DNA of 64,000 nt from Amycolatopsis sp. QT-25 (GCF_029369745.1 NZ_CP120210.1:3286001-3350000); one strand, 5' to 3'. Shown: positions 19,149-28,678, counted from the stretch's first letter. Translations and numbers: made by a program. Notes: a model not told the origin generated them from the letters alone.

Positions 19149-19550
19149 GTGAAAGGTCAGCCAGAAGCTGTCGGGACTCCGCTGATTCGCACGGATTTCT
19201 CCGATCCGGCCGGCTGGGAGGCCTTGCGAACGGCGGTGGAGACACCGAACGAGGACGACTTCCTGGCGCACGTGCACGTCGTGGACGACCAAGCCTATCG
19301 TGACATGACCGCCGAGCAGCTCCTGCCGTCGATCGGTCCACATTCGCTCTTCATCGTCGCCGACAGGCGGGCGATGTCTCGATCCGGCTGGCCGTTACTG
19401 TGCATCTACCGAGGTGGACAGCGAACTGAACAGCTAAGAGTCATCGCTGGAGAGTTGTGGTCAATCGAGAACAATATTTCCCTGGGGAACATGGACTGGG
19501 ACGAGTTCACCCGCGCGGCAGACGACGACGGCGTCTTTCGAGGGTTCTGA
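19149..19550 (+). CDS. DUF6924-like protein
   Basis: 133 residues with the pattern LIRTDFSDPAGWEALRTAV, VHVVDDQAYRDMTAEQL and a Trp-containing acidic C-terminus (NNISLGNMDWDEFTRAAD), matching small actinobacterial proteins of the DUF6924 type. The function is unknown. ATG 19140 is also in frame but is fused to the AAAGGA ribosome site; GTG 19149 has proper spacing. No operon partner. Confidence 0.7.
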   Translation: MKGQPEAVGTPLIRTDFSDPAGWEALRTAVETPNEDDFLAHVHVVDDQAYRDMTAEQLLPSIGPHSLFIVADRRAMSRSGWPLLCIYRGGQRTEQLRVIAGELWSIENNISLGNMDWDEFTRAADDDGVFRGF

Positions 19551-19885
19551 GCTGTAAATCTCACCGGAATAGATGTGGTGCTTCGCGGTAAGCCTGCTTC
19601 CGTTGGGCAGCGACGTCGACACGAACACGATCGCGGGGAACGCCACACGGTCGTCTACCGGCCGGGCTCCGCTGACGTGGCTCAATTCTGGGATCAACGC
19701 CTACAGCTCATCCGGATCCAAGCGCGGCGATAAAGCTCTGCCCCGCCCTCAGCACGATCTGTGAAGCCGGAGAAAGCGTGTGGTCACCGGCCAAGGCTGC
19801 CTTGACCGACATCCGGTCCCGCATCGGACCGATGAGCCTTGACTTGACTGATACGACGCAGGAGTCAGCACTGCTCCGGCCGAGC
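19551..19885. other. 335-base gap
   Basis: Between two convergent genes. Nothing recognised. Confidence 0.4.
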
Positions 19886-20665
19886 TCAGCTCCTGGTAAG
19901 CCCGAGGTGCTCAGTCAGGAACTCAGCCCGGTCGGCATACGCGGCCACGTCGTTGATCACGTGCCCCGAGTCGTACCATCGCTGCTGCTTGGGCTGCGGC
20001 GCCATTGCGTAGAATTCCTCGGATTCCGCCGCGGTGACACCGATGTCGAACCGCGCGAACTGGTAAAGCACCGGGACCCGCACGTCACCGATGAAATGTT
20101 CCGCGTCGTACGGCGCCATCTCGGCCAGAGTCCGCTCGAACAGTTCCGGTGGCAACGACGCCCGCATCCGTGCGACCTCGGGATGGTGGGTGTTGCGCCA
20201 GTGATGCGTCAGGCCCGCCATCGGCACCTCCAGTACGAAGCACGCGAACCGCTGGTCGAGCCCGGCAACCACCGCCATCATCATCGCGCCACCGCTGTGC
20301 CCGACACCTGCGATCCGATCTGTCCGGCCCAGCAGCAGATCCGCGCCCCGGCGCAGGGCCAGCACCGACCGGCGGATTGCTGCCACCTGGTCGTCATCGA
20401 CGTACTGGAACTGCAAGCACAATCCGATCCCGCCCGATTTGGCCAGCGCGATCGCCTCCGGCAGGAACCCCTCCGTTCCACTGGTGGTGTGCATGTACAG
20501 CACGCCCGCCCTGGGCGTGCCGTTCGGCTCGACCAAATATCCGGTGACGCGGCCACCCTCGGCGTTCTCGAACGAGCAACGGGAAATCGTCACGCCGGGA
20601 CGGACGGCGAGTCGTTCGGAAGTTTCGTGCAGCGGGGCAGTCGGATCACAGTGCAAGTCGGTCAT
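19886..20665 (-). CDS. Alpha/beta hydrolase (dienelactone-hydrolase-like)
   Basis: 259 residues with an alpha/beta hydrolase core. GVLYMHTTSG is the oxyanion strand, GHSGGAMM the nucleophile elbow with Ser, and RFDIG near residue 210 and DSGHVIND near 235 are candidate Asp and His residues. The overall architecture suggests an esterase or acyl hydrolase of the cytoplasm. ATG 20665 begins the frame. It stands alone, so the substrate is unknown. Confidence 0.8.
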   Translation of the reverse strand: MTDLHCDPTAPLHETSERLAVRPGVTISRCSFENAEGGRVTGYLVEPNGTPRAGVLYMHTTSGTEGFLPEAIALAKSGGIGLCLQFQYVDDDQVAAIRRSVLALRRGADLLLGRTDRIAGVGHSGGAMMMAVVAGLDQRFACFVLEVPMAGLTHHWRNTHHPEVARMRASLPPELFERTLAEMAPYDAEHFIGDVRVPVLYQFARFDIGVTAAESEEFYAMAPQPKQQRWYDSGHVINDVAAYADRAEFLTEHLGLTRS

Positions 20666-21200
20666 GGATTCAGTCTATACACGTTCGGCAGCAACCGACC
20701 CGCTGTTTTCCGTCTTTCAAAAGCTGGACCTGCTGTTTGCCGAACAGGTGGCGCCTTGCCGCCGGCGTTTCCAGCGGACGCTTCGATTTCATCGTTGCAC
20801 GGCGTTGCCTGCAGTTCGGGATGAACAACCGGATCGCGCTGAGTTCCTTCGGACCAGTGAACACTCAGTCCATTTCCTGGCGGTGTTCGTGGCGATGATG
20901 ACGATTTCGTCGTCTGCGGCCGGCTTCAGCCCTGCTCGACAGTTCCCGGACAGCTCCATTCACATCTGGAGGCCTTCACCTGTCAACACGGCAGGCCGAA
21001 CCACTCCAACCCCGAATTACACCTCAAGTGTTCATTGATGCGAAATATGGCACTTCGATGCTTGTCTGGTCATCGATGCGTGAACAGTGAGGTGGCAGGT
21101 ATCGGCGTCGAGGCTGGGCTGCCTATACGCGTGAATCTCGGGGCAGCAACCCTGTAGGACCGTGCGGTGTTGACACAGCGAAGACTGTCCCCTCGTCGTA
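20666..21200. other. 535-base gap
   Basis: No supported gene in this interval. Confidence 0.4.
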
Positions 21201-21959
21201 CTACTGTGGTTGGGCAGACGGCATCACCGTGAGCTGGGAGAGGCAGGTCCCCACCGGACGGCTCACCGCGTAAGCGATCGCGTCGGCGACGGTAGCCGGA
21301 TCGAGCAGTTTCCCGCTACGGACCGCCGAGGCGAGCCGATCGCGGATACCGGGATGAGTGGTGTGTGCGAACAGTTCGGTGGCAACGCCGCCGGGTTTGA
21401 CGTCGGTGACTCTGAGCCCGGTGGCGGCGAGTTCCACGCGCAGGGCTCGGGACAGATAGGACAGTGCGGCCTTCGTCGCGCCGTAGACGGCAAATGCGGA
21501 GACGGGGACGTCAGCGCCGGTACTGGAGACGTTGACGACGTCCGCGGCCCTCCCGGCGCTGGCGGCGGCTTGGAGACTGGGGAGCAGTGTGCGAGTCGTG
21601 TGGAGCACCGCGCTCACGTTCAGGTCGAGCATCCGCCGCCATTCTTCGTCGCGACCTTCGGTCAGTGGATTGGGGAGCATGACGGCGGCGTTGTTGACCA
21701 GGAGATCGACGGTCTTGAGGTCGACACGGTCGGCGAGTGCTTCGACAGCGTGCCGATCGGTGAGATCCGCCGGTATCGCTACGGCCTGGTCGCCGATCTC
21801 GTCGGCGAGGGCCTTCAAGCGGTCGGCGCGACGCGCGACGAGAATGACACGAGCACCGTCTTCGGCGAGACGACGGGCGGTGGCGGCACCGATTCCGGAC
21901 GCGGCGCCGGTGATCAGTGCTCGCCGCCCGGCAAGTGGTGCGGTAGGGGTTGTCGACAT
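21201..21959 (-). CDS. SDR family oxidoreductase
   Basis: 252 residues of a classical short-chain dehydrogenase: nucleotide-binding TGAASGIGAATARRLAEDG, the NNAAVM motif, catalytic Ser in NVSSTG and YGATK with Tyr and Lys. An Arg-rich stretch after the second strand (VARRADRLK) suggests NADP(H) preference. It is divergently transcribed from an XRE regulator with a palindrome between them, so that regulator probably controls it. The substrate is unknown. Confidence 0.93.
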   Translation of the reverse strand: MSTTPTAPLAGRRALITGAASGIGAATARRLAEDGARVILVARRADRLKALADEIGDQAVAIPADLTDRHAVEALADRVDLKTVDLLVNNAAVMLPNPLTEGRDEEWRRMLDLNVSAVLHTTRTLLPSLQAAASAGRAADVVNVSSTGADVPVSAFAVYGATKAALSYLSRALRVELAATGLRVTDVKPGGVATELFAHTTHPGIRDRLASAVRSGKLLDPATVADAIAYAVSRPVGTCLSQLTVMPSAQPQ

Positions 21960-22003
21960 GGTCGGAAGTCTGGCCCGCCTCGGATGAGGTATCCAGGGCT
22001 GAT

Positions 22004-22018
22004 TTCGACTAGGTCGAA
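22004..22018. promoter_or_regulatory. Operator-like palindrome
   Basis: TTCGAC-TAG-GTCGAA lies in the short interval between the divergent starts at 21959 and 22061, a natural place for the XRE regulator to bind. Confidence 0.5.
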
Positions 22019-22060
22019 TCGACCCATGTTACGGTCTGATCGATCATGGATGATGGAAGC

Positions 22061-23035
22061 ATGGGTTCGGAACTAGGCGGCTTTCTCCGGTCCCGGCGCG
22101 CTCGCATCCAGCCGGCCGACGTAGGGCTCAGCCCACAGGGCCGGCGTCGGGTGCCCGGATTGCGTCGCGATGAGGTGGCGGTAGCGGCCGGGGTGAGCAC
22201 CGACTACTACACCCGCGTCGAACAGGGGAGAGCGACACCGTCGTGGCAGGTGCTGGACGCGGTGGCCGCCGTGCTGCGGCTGGACGACGTCGAGCGTGAA
22301 CATCTGCTTCGCCTGACCGGTCCGCGGTCGTGGCCACGGCGAGGTGAACAGCACGCGGCGGAGGGTGTGCAAGCCGGAATGCGGGAGATCCTGGTTCGGC
22401 TAGTGGATCTACCCGCCGTCGTTCTGGGTGGGACTCTGGACCTGCTTGCGTGGACGCCTCTCGCGGCCGAGCTTCTCGGTCTGCGCCCCGGCGGTGAGCG
22501 CAATATGGCGCGCAGGCTTTTCCTGCAGCCGGAGAGCCGCCTTCTTTATCCCGAGTGGAACACCGTGGCCGCGGAAACAGTGAGTCACCTGCGCCGGATT
22601 TCGGTAGAACGGCCGTCAGATGCCGAGCTCGTGCACCTCGTGCGGGAACTCTCTGTCACATCCGCCGAATTCGCCCGGTTATGGCGCAAGCACGATGTGG
22701 CAGCCGGAACCAGCCGTCGTAAGGTCTTCCACCATCCTCAGGCAGGCTGCTTCGAGCTCGAACCCGAAGTACTGGCCTCTGCCCGTGACCGGCAAACACT
22801 GTGCATCTATCGGGCGGAGCCGGGAACCGTCGGCGCGGATGCGCTGGTATCGCTCAAGACGCTGGGTCTCGCAGGCTCGGACGACCGGCTTCGGGAGGGT
22901 GTCCTCGCCTCAAGCGGAGCCACTGCTCGCGCCGTCGGCTTGTCCGAACTCGGTGCCCACGAGGTGAGGTTCGGGCCTGAGGCGTCGATCGGTGAGTCAA
23001 GCTCATCGTCGACACCGTGGGCGGGCTGTAGCTAG
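22061..23035 (+). CDS. XRE-family regulator with MmyB-like ligand domain
   Basis: 324 residues from ATG 22061 (MGSELGGFLRSRRARIQPAD), with ATG 22046 also in frame. A helix-turn-helix of the XRE type covers residues 10-75 (RRVPGLRRDEVAVAAGVSTDYYTRVEQGRA). The C-terminal two thirds resemble the MmyB-like/PAS-type ligand-binding domain found in many actinobacterial repressors (LAWTPLAAELLG, RLWRKHDV, FHHPQAGCFELEPEVL). Such proteins usually repress a divergent oxidoreductase, here the SDR gene. The last 40 residues are low in complexity and may be non-conserved. Confidence 0.88.
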   Translation: MGSELGGFLRSRRARIQPADVGLSPQGRRRVPGLRRDEVAVAAGVSTDYYTRVEQGRATPSWQVLDAVAAVLRLDDVEREHLLRLTGPRSWPRRGEQHAAEGVQAGMREILVRLVDLPAVVLGGTLDLLAWTPLAAELLGLRPGGERNMARRLFLQPESRLLYPEWNTVAAETVSHLRRISVERPSDAELVHLVRELSVTSAEFARLWRKHDVAAGTSRRKVFHHPQAGCFELEPEVLASARDRQTLCIYRAEPGTVGADALVSLKTLGLAGSDDRLREGVLASSGATARAVGLSELGAHEVRFGPEASIGESSSSSTPWAGCS

Positions 23036-23479
23036 CAGCAGACGGCGGTGTGCGGAACGTCGCCCGGGTGCGCGACGAGCCCGCCGCGTTGGGGCCGTCC
23101 TCGTTGTCCTTCTCTGGTCAGACCAAGAAGAGTGCTACCCGCGAGGTGGATCGGACTTCGCTCCCTTGCTGGACTTCGCGGCGGCTGGAAGGTGCGCCCG
23201 CGGTCAACCCAGGCACTTTTGGATCGTCGCATCATCGGTAAGGGTGTGCTGTACGCGGATCTTGTGACCGATGGACAGTGTTACGGCGCGAGGCGTCGTC
23301 GCACTCGACCAGGCACGGGTGCCGATGGGTTGGGTACAAGAAAGGTACTGGGCGTGACCATCGCCGACCCGCCGGTCAGATATCGACCCGCTGGCCACCC
23401 GGTGTGTCGAGGTTGTCTCTGTCTTGTGCCAGCAGGCCAGAGGTAGGCGCCGACGTGATGGTGTGGACGGCTGTCGTTT
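23036..23479. other. 444-base gap
   Basis: Between convergent genes; no supported feature. Confidence 0.4.
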
Positions 23480-24517
23480 CTACAGAGTCCACCGTACGGC
23501 TCTGGAATTGCCTTGCTGCGTCAGGGCACTTCCCGCGGCGAAGGTTTTTGCGGCGATGGAAACCGCGTGGCTGCTGGTTCCGCCGGGGAGTGTTCCGAGA
23601 GGGGTGACGTTGCCGTCGGCGTCCCAGGTGACGGCGTGCGCCTGGTTTCCGCTGAACGAGGCGCCTGAGCTGGTGTCACTGGCGTCTATGCCCCACGCGT
23701 AGCTCGCCGAATCGCCGGGGAGGACGCCAAGGTCGGTGACGGCCCCGGTGGCGCTCCAGCGGACGGCATGATTCTGACCGTTCACGGTGGTGGAGTTTCC
23801 GACCACGACGCCGTTGTCGTTGATACCCCAGGCCACGGTTATCGACCCGCCGAGGCCGGGAAGTTCGGTAGCGGTTCCGTCCACAGCCCATCGGACAGCT
23901 CTGCTCTGGGCCGGCTGTGTCGATACGCCGACGACCACACCGTGATTGTTGACTCGGCGTGCTTCGCTGGCACTATCGCCGGGGAGCGTCCCCAGGTCGG
24001 TCACGCCACCGGCGGCGCCCCAGCGCACAGCGTGCCGCTGGCCGGCGCTGGTCGTCGCGTAACCGCTGGCAATACCGCTGTCGTTGATTCCGTAGGCGTA
24101 GCTGCTGGTTCCACCGATGCCGGACAGGGCGGTGACGGCACCGGACGCAGACCAGCGGACGGCACGCGGATTGGTTTGTGAGCTGAGCGACGCGCCGGCG
24201 GCCGTTCCCGCGGTGTTGACCGCCCAGCTGTAACTGCTCGGATCACCGGGCAGTGCGCTGAGGGCGGTCGCTGTGCCGTCGGCCGCCCATCGGACGGCAC
24301 GAACGCGGCCGTTGGTATGCGAAGCGCCGACGACCACCCCCTGAGCGTTCACACTCTGGCCCTCGCTCCACAAGTCTCCTGGCAACGTGCCCAGGTCCGT
24401 GATCGCGGCGAGTGCCGGAGATGCCGGATCCGGCGTGGCGGAGGCGGTTCCGCCCCCCAACGCGAGCGCGGCTGTCGTCAAAGCCACGACACCGACTCTT
24501 CCCCAGAACTTCGACAT
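23480..24517 (-). CDS. Secreted HAF-repeat protein
   Basis: 345 residues from ATG 24517, chosen because AAAGGAAACC precedes it and a signal peptide follows (MSKFWGRVGVVALTTAALALGGGTASA). The mature part consists of about seven tandem repeats of 40-45 residues with the pattern LGxLPGDSxSxAxGINxxGVVVGxS and HAVRWxAxGxVTxLG, as in the extracellular HAF repeat family. The repeats probably form a propeller. The function is unknown; adhesion or scaffolding is a guess. A small exported protein gene lies 55 bases upstream in the same orientation. Confidence 0.8.
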   Translation of the reverse strand: MSKFWGRVGVVALTTAALALGGGTASATPDPASPALAAITDLGTLPGDLWSEGQSVNAQGVVVGASHTNGRVRAVRWAADGTATALSALPGDPSSYSWAVNTAGTAAGASLSSQTNPRAVRWSASGAVTALSGIGGTSSYAYGINDSGIASGYATTSAGQRHAVRWGAAGGVTDLGTLPGDSASEARRVNNHGVVVGVSTQPAQSRAVRWAVDGTATELPGLGGSITVAWGINDNGVVVGNSTTVNGQNHAVRWSATGAVTDLGVLPGDSASYAWGIDASDTSSGASFSGNQAHAVTWDADGNVTPLGTLPGGTSSHAVSIAAKTFAAGSALTQQGNSRAVRWTL

Positions 24518-24572
24518 GGTTTCCTTTCGACGAGGGAGGTCTGTTCCCTTGCTGATCATCGACACGATCCGA

Positions 24573-25040
24573 TCAAAGCGCGTTCTCCGGGCGGAACTGT
24601 TGTCGACCGGCAGCATCAAGGCGTGACACGGCCGGCGACTGTTTCTCCTGGGAGTGCAGACAGACGACGCAGGTGCATTTCCACCCGGCTCCCGCATACC
24701 CGCAAGCGTCGACCACGCCGCTGACCTCTGGCGTGTTGGCGAAGCTCGCTCCTGACGGCACATAGGTCACATAACAGTTGACCGGTTCTCCGGGACAACC
24801 ACTTCCGGTGAGCATCAGTTGGTCCGGCCATTTCGCGTTGGTGATTTCCCCGTGGAACCTGCCGTTCTCGGTATTGCGCCAGAGTTTGACGTGGCGGCCT
24901 TGCGTCTCGATCTCTTGCACGAGGGTGTACCCGGCGAAGGATGCCGAGTGCGCTCCCGGAGCGAACAAGATCGACGCCAGAGTCATGATTCCCATTACCA
25001 TACTGATGACAAGCCGTTGGTTTTTTGTCGAACGGTGCAT
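24573..25040 (-). CDS. Small exported protein with cysteine-rich tail
   Basis: 155 residues starting at ATG 25040 behind GAAGAAGGACG. A signal peptide (RLVISMVMGIMTLASILFAPGAHS) precedes a domain of about 95 residues (VQEIETQGRHVKLWRNTENGRFHGEI) and a C-terminal cysteine cluster (CGYAGAGWKCTCVVCLH). No family was recognised. The spacing suggests cotranscription with the HAF-repeat gene. Six cysteines in the mature part could form disulfides outside the cell. Confidence 0.6.
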   Translation of the reverse strand: MHRSTKNQRLVISMVMGIMTLASILFAPGAHSASFAGYTLVQEIETQGRHVKLWRNTENGRFHGEITNAKWPDQLMLTGSGCPGEPVNCYVTYVPSGASFANTPEVSGVVDACGYAGAGWKCTCVVCLHSQEKQSPAVSRLDAAGRQQFRPENAL

Positions 25041-25818
25041 GGAGTACGTCCTTCTTCGAAGGAGTCTCAGGGCGCAGACCCGGCGCCCCGAGTGAATGAG
25101 CCGGCGATGAAGCCGGAAAGTTCACTGTAACCACGTGAACTGGGCGGGACCAGGTGCTCGGTAATGCGAAAAAACCGTGACTCGATACCCGCTTGGTTGT
25201 CGCCACAGGCCATCGTCCTCAGCTGAACATTCCCGCAAAGGAGACCGCGTCCCGTATGCACATTGATCGCCGCCTTCGTGCGTTCGTCATAGTTTTCAGC
25301 AAAGCATGGTGGAAAATACGAAAAAAGCTGAATTACGATGCAGGCGATGCTGAATCAATGCTTTTGCCCGCGCGGTGTGACGAGATGCGATCCGCGCCGG
25401 GTAGCGGGCGCACTGGACGGGCCGGCCCCGTGGCGGGCTTGGTCTCAACCGAGGAACTCAAGGTGAAAAAGCAAACGCTTCCCGCCCGACAGGTGAGACG
25501 AACAAGGCTATCCGGACCCGATCCCACAGCAAGACACGGCACTACGGTCGCACTGGCGGCCATCGCTACGAAGGCCGTGGTCAACCTTGGTCAGCAGGAC
25601 ACTGAGCGCTCCGACGGCACCGCGGAGGGCCAAATCCGGCCTCGATCACTCCGTCCACGCGGGAGGACTCCGTCGGATCGCCCGTCGTGAAAGTGTCGTG
25701 AACGTGCTTGGCTCCATTCGGGTGGCGAGTTGTGGCGGATGGCAACGCGGCCGGGGGTGTGAGGCGTGGTGGGAGTGGCGGGCTCGGGTTACCCGACCGC
25801 GGACCACGAGGAGGACGA
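25041..25818. other. 778-base gap with a local AT-rich island
   Basis: The stretch near 25285-25365 is AT-rich against very GC-rich flanks and may contain promoters. A weak short frame is listed separately. Confidence 0.4.
25463..25690 (+). CDS. Possible small basic protein
   Basis: GTG 25463 follows GAGGAA at good spacing and opens a 75-codon frame that is basic and has a short hydrophobic patch (TTVALAAIATKAVVNLG). It matches no known family. The ribosome site is the main support, so it may not be a gene. Confidence 0.22.
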   Translation: MKKQTLPARQVRRTRLSGPDPTARHGTTVALAAIATKAVVNLGQQDTERSDGTAEGQIRPRSLRPRGRTPSDRPS

Positions 25819-26265
25819 ATGAGGATCACTCGACGAACGACCTTGGCCGGAGGATGTGCAGCCGGTTCTGCTTCCGGGAAGAGTGTCGTGCCTGTGCTGA
25901 ATCGGCATGGTCGGGGCGGCGCGATGGTGACGACGCTCGCGGTGCTGGGGCTGCTGGCGGGTCCGGTGACCACGGCCTCGGCCGCCGGCCGCGTGGTCGA
26001 ATGCCCTGGCCGTAACCAGATCTGTGTGAACAGCTTCTACCACGGCGTGACCGGCACGGTCTCTGTCGATGCCGACGTCTACGGGTCCAGCAGCACCAAG
26101 TACCGCTGGGAACTGATCCGCCCGAACGGCACCGCGCAATGCTACGGCGAGATGACCGGCGTCGACCCGCCCCGAAGCTGGATCTGCACCGGGGTCGGTG
26201 TCGGGCAGTACCAATTGCGGATGTACACCGGCACCAACGGCGGGAAACTCGGCTTCCGCTTCTGA
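25819..26265 (+). CDS. Small exported protein of unknown function
   Basis: 148 residues from ATG 25819, preceded by GAGGAGGA. The N-terminus is unusually long for a signal peptide: a twin-Arg start (MRITRRTTLAGG) is followed by a second basic stretch and a hydrophobic segment MVTTLAVLGLLAG cleaved near ASAAG. Internal ATG 25924 would give a standard signal peptide, so the start is uncertain. The mature domain of about 90 residues is a beta-rich module with three or four cysteines (ECPGRNQICVN, AQCYGEM, SWICTGVGVGQYQLR). No family assigned. Confidence 0.6.
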   Translation: MRITRRTTLAGGCAAGSASGKSVVPVLNRHGRGGAMVTTLAVLGLLAGPVTTASAAGRVVECPGRNQICVNSFYHGVTGTVSVDADVYGSSSTKYRWELIRPNGTAQCYGEMTGVDPPRSWICTGVGVGQYQLRMYTGTNGGKLGFRF

Positions 26266-26372
26266 CACCGCTCCGCCTCGACACCGTGCGTCGCCGGGCA
26301 CGGGTGCGGTCCGGCGACCGCGGCATGAGTCGGCTCAGCACCCTCAGCACCCTCCGCACCCTGCCGTGAACG

Positions 26373-26410
26373 CATGCAGGCATCCGGGGCGTTGCCCTGG
26401 ATGCCTGCAT
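26373..26410. terminator. Hairpin between convergent genes
   Basis: Arms of 17 bases with one mismatch (26373-26389 and 26394-26410), placed after the small exported protein gene and before the end of the ABC operon. Probably bidirectional. Confidence 0.7.
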
Positions 26411-26637
26411 CGTGCGGTACTCGAGAAGGTGACCTTCCTCGCCCGGCGAACGTCAGCCGGCCAGGATGGCGGCGATGTTCCCGACCGTGCAGATCAGGGA
26501 GAGCGCGATCAGCAGTCCCCGCGGGGTCCGGAGTTGCCGGGCGAAGCGGACGGGATCCGGTCGTTGCCGTCGACGGCACCGCAGGACCGGCCCAGAGTCG
26601 CTGGAGCGACCGGATCGATCCGCTGCGCGAAGGGAGT

Positions 26638-27438
26638 TCACCGGCTGGTGACGCGCCGATACCGATTGACGGACAGGGCCATGAACAGCGAGATGAGCCC
26701 CAACGACCAAAATGCCGTATAGAGCGCGGCGTGCTGGGCGGGCCAGGCGTCGGGCTGGGGGAGCGCGGCCGGGATCGGATTCGCGAACAGGGTTCGGGCC
26801 GCGTTGGCCAGCGCGGTGATGGGGTTCCATTCCGCGATCGTGGCCAGCGGTTCGGGCATGGCTGCCACTGAAACGAAGCCGGAGGAGATGAAGGTGGCGG
26901 GGAAGAGCCAGATCAGCCCGAGGCTCTGGGCGACCTCGACGCTGCGGGCGACCAGGCCGATGAAGGCGCCGACCCAGGACATCGCGAAGGCGAACAGCAG
27001 GATCAGCAGATAGGCCAGGACGGCGTCGAGGACACTGCCGCGGATGCGCCAGCCGATGGCGAGTCCGCAAAGGCTGGTGACGAGCAGGCTGACGACACTG
27101 GTGGTGAGGTCGGAGGTGGTCCGGCCGAGCATCACCGCGACGCGGGACATCGGCAGGGAGCGGAACCGGTCGACGATGCCCTTCTGCAGGTCGTTGGCGA
27201 GGCCGATGGTGGTGAACGAGGCGTTGAAGGTGACGGTCTGAGCGAAGATGCCACCCATGATGAACTCGCGATAGGCGTCGCCGCCGAGGCTGCCGCCGAA
27301 GACGTAGCCCAGCAGCAGCACGAACATGATCGGCTGCAGGATGCCGGCGAAGATCGAGCCGGGTGTGCGCCGGATGGTGAGCAGGTTGCGCCAAGCGAGG
27401 GAGCCGCTGTCGCGGGCGACCCTGGTCAGGACGGTCAC
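26638..27438 (-). CDS. ABC-2 type transporter permease (DrrB-like)
   Basis: 266 residues with about six transmembrane helices and the ABC-2 membrane pattern (QPIMFVLLLGYVFGG, GLANDLQKGIVDRFRSLPMSR, TSGF-like ISSGFVS, EWNPITALANAAR). This is the membrane half of a DrrAB-type exporter. It starts at GTG 27438 in a GTGA overlap with the ATPase gene stop, so the two are translationally coupled and last in the NRPS operon. It likely exports the NRPS product or gives self-resistance. Confidence 0.92.
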   Translation of the reverse strand: MTVLTRVARDSGSLAWRNLLTIRRTPGSIFAGILQPIMFVLLLGYVFGGSLGGDAYREFIMGGIFAQTVTFNASFTTIGLANDLQKGIVDRFRSLPMSRVAVMLGRTTSDLTTSVVSLLVTSLCGLAIGWRIRGSVLDAVLAYLLILLFAFAMSWVGAFIGLVARSVEVAQSLGLIWLFPATFISSGFVSVAAMPEPLATIAEWNPITALANAARTLFANPIPAALPQPDAWPAQHAALYTAFWSLGLISLFMALSVNRYRRVTSR

Positions 27439-28469
27439 GCGCGTACCTCTTTCCGGTCGAGGTCGCCCGAATTCGGCGGCCAGTCGGTGACCCGCGGCAG
27501 CACGGCGGTGTCACCGTCCGTCGCCTGCCGGGTCAGCGCCAGGAAGACATCGTCGAGCGTGGCGCGGCGCAGACCGAGGTCGAGCACGTGGATTCCTTCG
27601 CCGGTGAGTCCGGCGGCCACGGTGGCGAGGGCGTGCTGGCCGTTCTGCCCGGAGCCGACGGTGACTTCGAGTCTCCGGGCCCGGCGGTCCAGGGCCGGTG
27701 GAGTACCGCTGACGGCGGCGAGGACACGGTGTGCCGCGGCGAGATCGCGAGCGTCGGCGGTGATCAGTTCGATCCGCTCCCCGCCCGTGGCGCTCTTGAG
27801 TTCGTCGCTGGTGCCTTCGGCGACCACCCTGCCTTCGGCGATGACCGCGATCCGGTCGGCCAGCTGATCGGCCTCTTCGAGGTATTGCGTGGTGAGCAGG
27901 ACGGTGGTGCCTTCCCGGACGAGATCGCCCACGATGTCCCAGGTGTCGAGGCGGCTTTGCGGGTCCAGGCCGGTTGTGGGTTCGTCGAGCACCACGACCG
28001 GGGGAGCGGCGACGAGCGCGCCCGCCAGGTCGAGGCGTCGGCGCATCCCCCCGGAGTAGGTGGCGGCGGGGCGGTCGGCGGCGTCGTCGAGGTGAAAACG
28101 GCTCAGCAGGTCGCGTGCGGTCGCGGTGGCCGTGCGCCGTCGCATGCCGTAGAGCTTCGCCACGAGGTAGAGGTTTTCGAAGCCGGTGAGCTTGTCGTCG
28201 ACGGCGGCGTACTGCCCGGACACCCCGATGGACCGCCGTACCCGGTCCGGTTCACGGACGACGTCGGCCCCGGCCACGAGGGCGCGGCCGCTGTCCGGGC
28301 GCAGCAGGGTGGTGATGATCCGGACCGCGGTGGTCTTCCCGGCACCGTTGGGGCCCAGGAGGCCGAACACCGCGCCGGCCGGCATGTCCAGGTCGATTCC
28401 GTCGAGTGCGGTCTTGGGTCCGAAGGTCTTCCTCAGTTCTTCGAGCCGGATCGCGGGCTCCGCGGCCAT
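27435..28469 (-). CDS. ABC transporter ATP-binding protein (DrrA-like)
   Basis: 344 residues from ATG 28469. Walker A GPNGAGKTT, Q-loop GQYAAV, signature YSGGMRRRLDLAGAL, Walker B VVVLDEPTTGLDP and the H-region (TTQYLEEADQLADR) are all present. The C-terminal extension to LDDVFLALT is typical of DrrA-type drug exporters. The upstream extension of the frame overlaps MbtH and is not coding. Its ATG overlaps the MbtH stop by one base. It energises the permease encoded downstream. Confidence 0.95.
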   Translation of the reverse strand: MAAEPAIRLEELRKTFGPKTALDGIDLDMPAGAVFGLLGPNGAGKTTAVRIITTLLRPDSGRALVAGADVVREPDRVRRSIGVSGQYAAVDDKLTGFENLYLVAKLYGMRRRTATATARDLLSRFHLDDAADRPAATYSGGMRRRLDLAGALVAAPPVVVLDEPTTGLDPQSRLDTWDIVGDLVREGTTVLLTTQYLEEADQLADRIAVIAEGRVVAEGTSDELKSATGGERIELITADARDLAAAHRVLAAVSGTPPALDRRARRLEVTVGSGQNGQHALATVAAGLTGEGIHVLDLGLRRATLDDVFLALTRQATDGDTAVLPRVTDWPPNSGDLDRKEVRA

Positions 28470-28678
28470 CAGGGTTTCTCCTCGCGCAGCAGGCTTCGCG
28501 GGGTGATGTCGGTCCAGTTCCGTTCGACGAAGTCGAGGCACGCCTGGCGGCCGTCGGGACCGAAGGCCGTCGTCCAACCGGGCGGGACGTCGGCGAAACC
28601 GGGCCACAGCGAATGCTGGTTCTCGTGGTTGGTCAACACGAGGTACTGCTCATCGGTGGCGTCGAAGGGGTTGGTCAT
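28469..28678 (-). CDS. MbtH-family protein
   Basis: 69 residues with the full MbtH signature: NHENQHSLWP, PPGW, and the tail CLDFVERNWTDITP. MbtH proteins bind and activate adenylation domains. The gene begins three bases after the NRPS stop and ends inside the ATPase start, so all four genes form one transcription unit. It is expected to partner the upstream NRPS. Confidence 0.97.
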   Translation of the reverse strand: MTNPFDATDEQYLVLTNHENQHSLWPGFADVPPGWTTAFGPDGRQACLDFVERNWTDITPRSLLREEKP

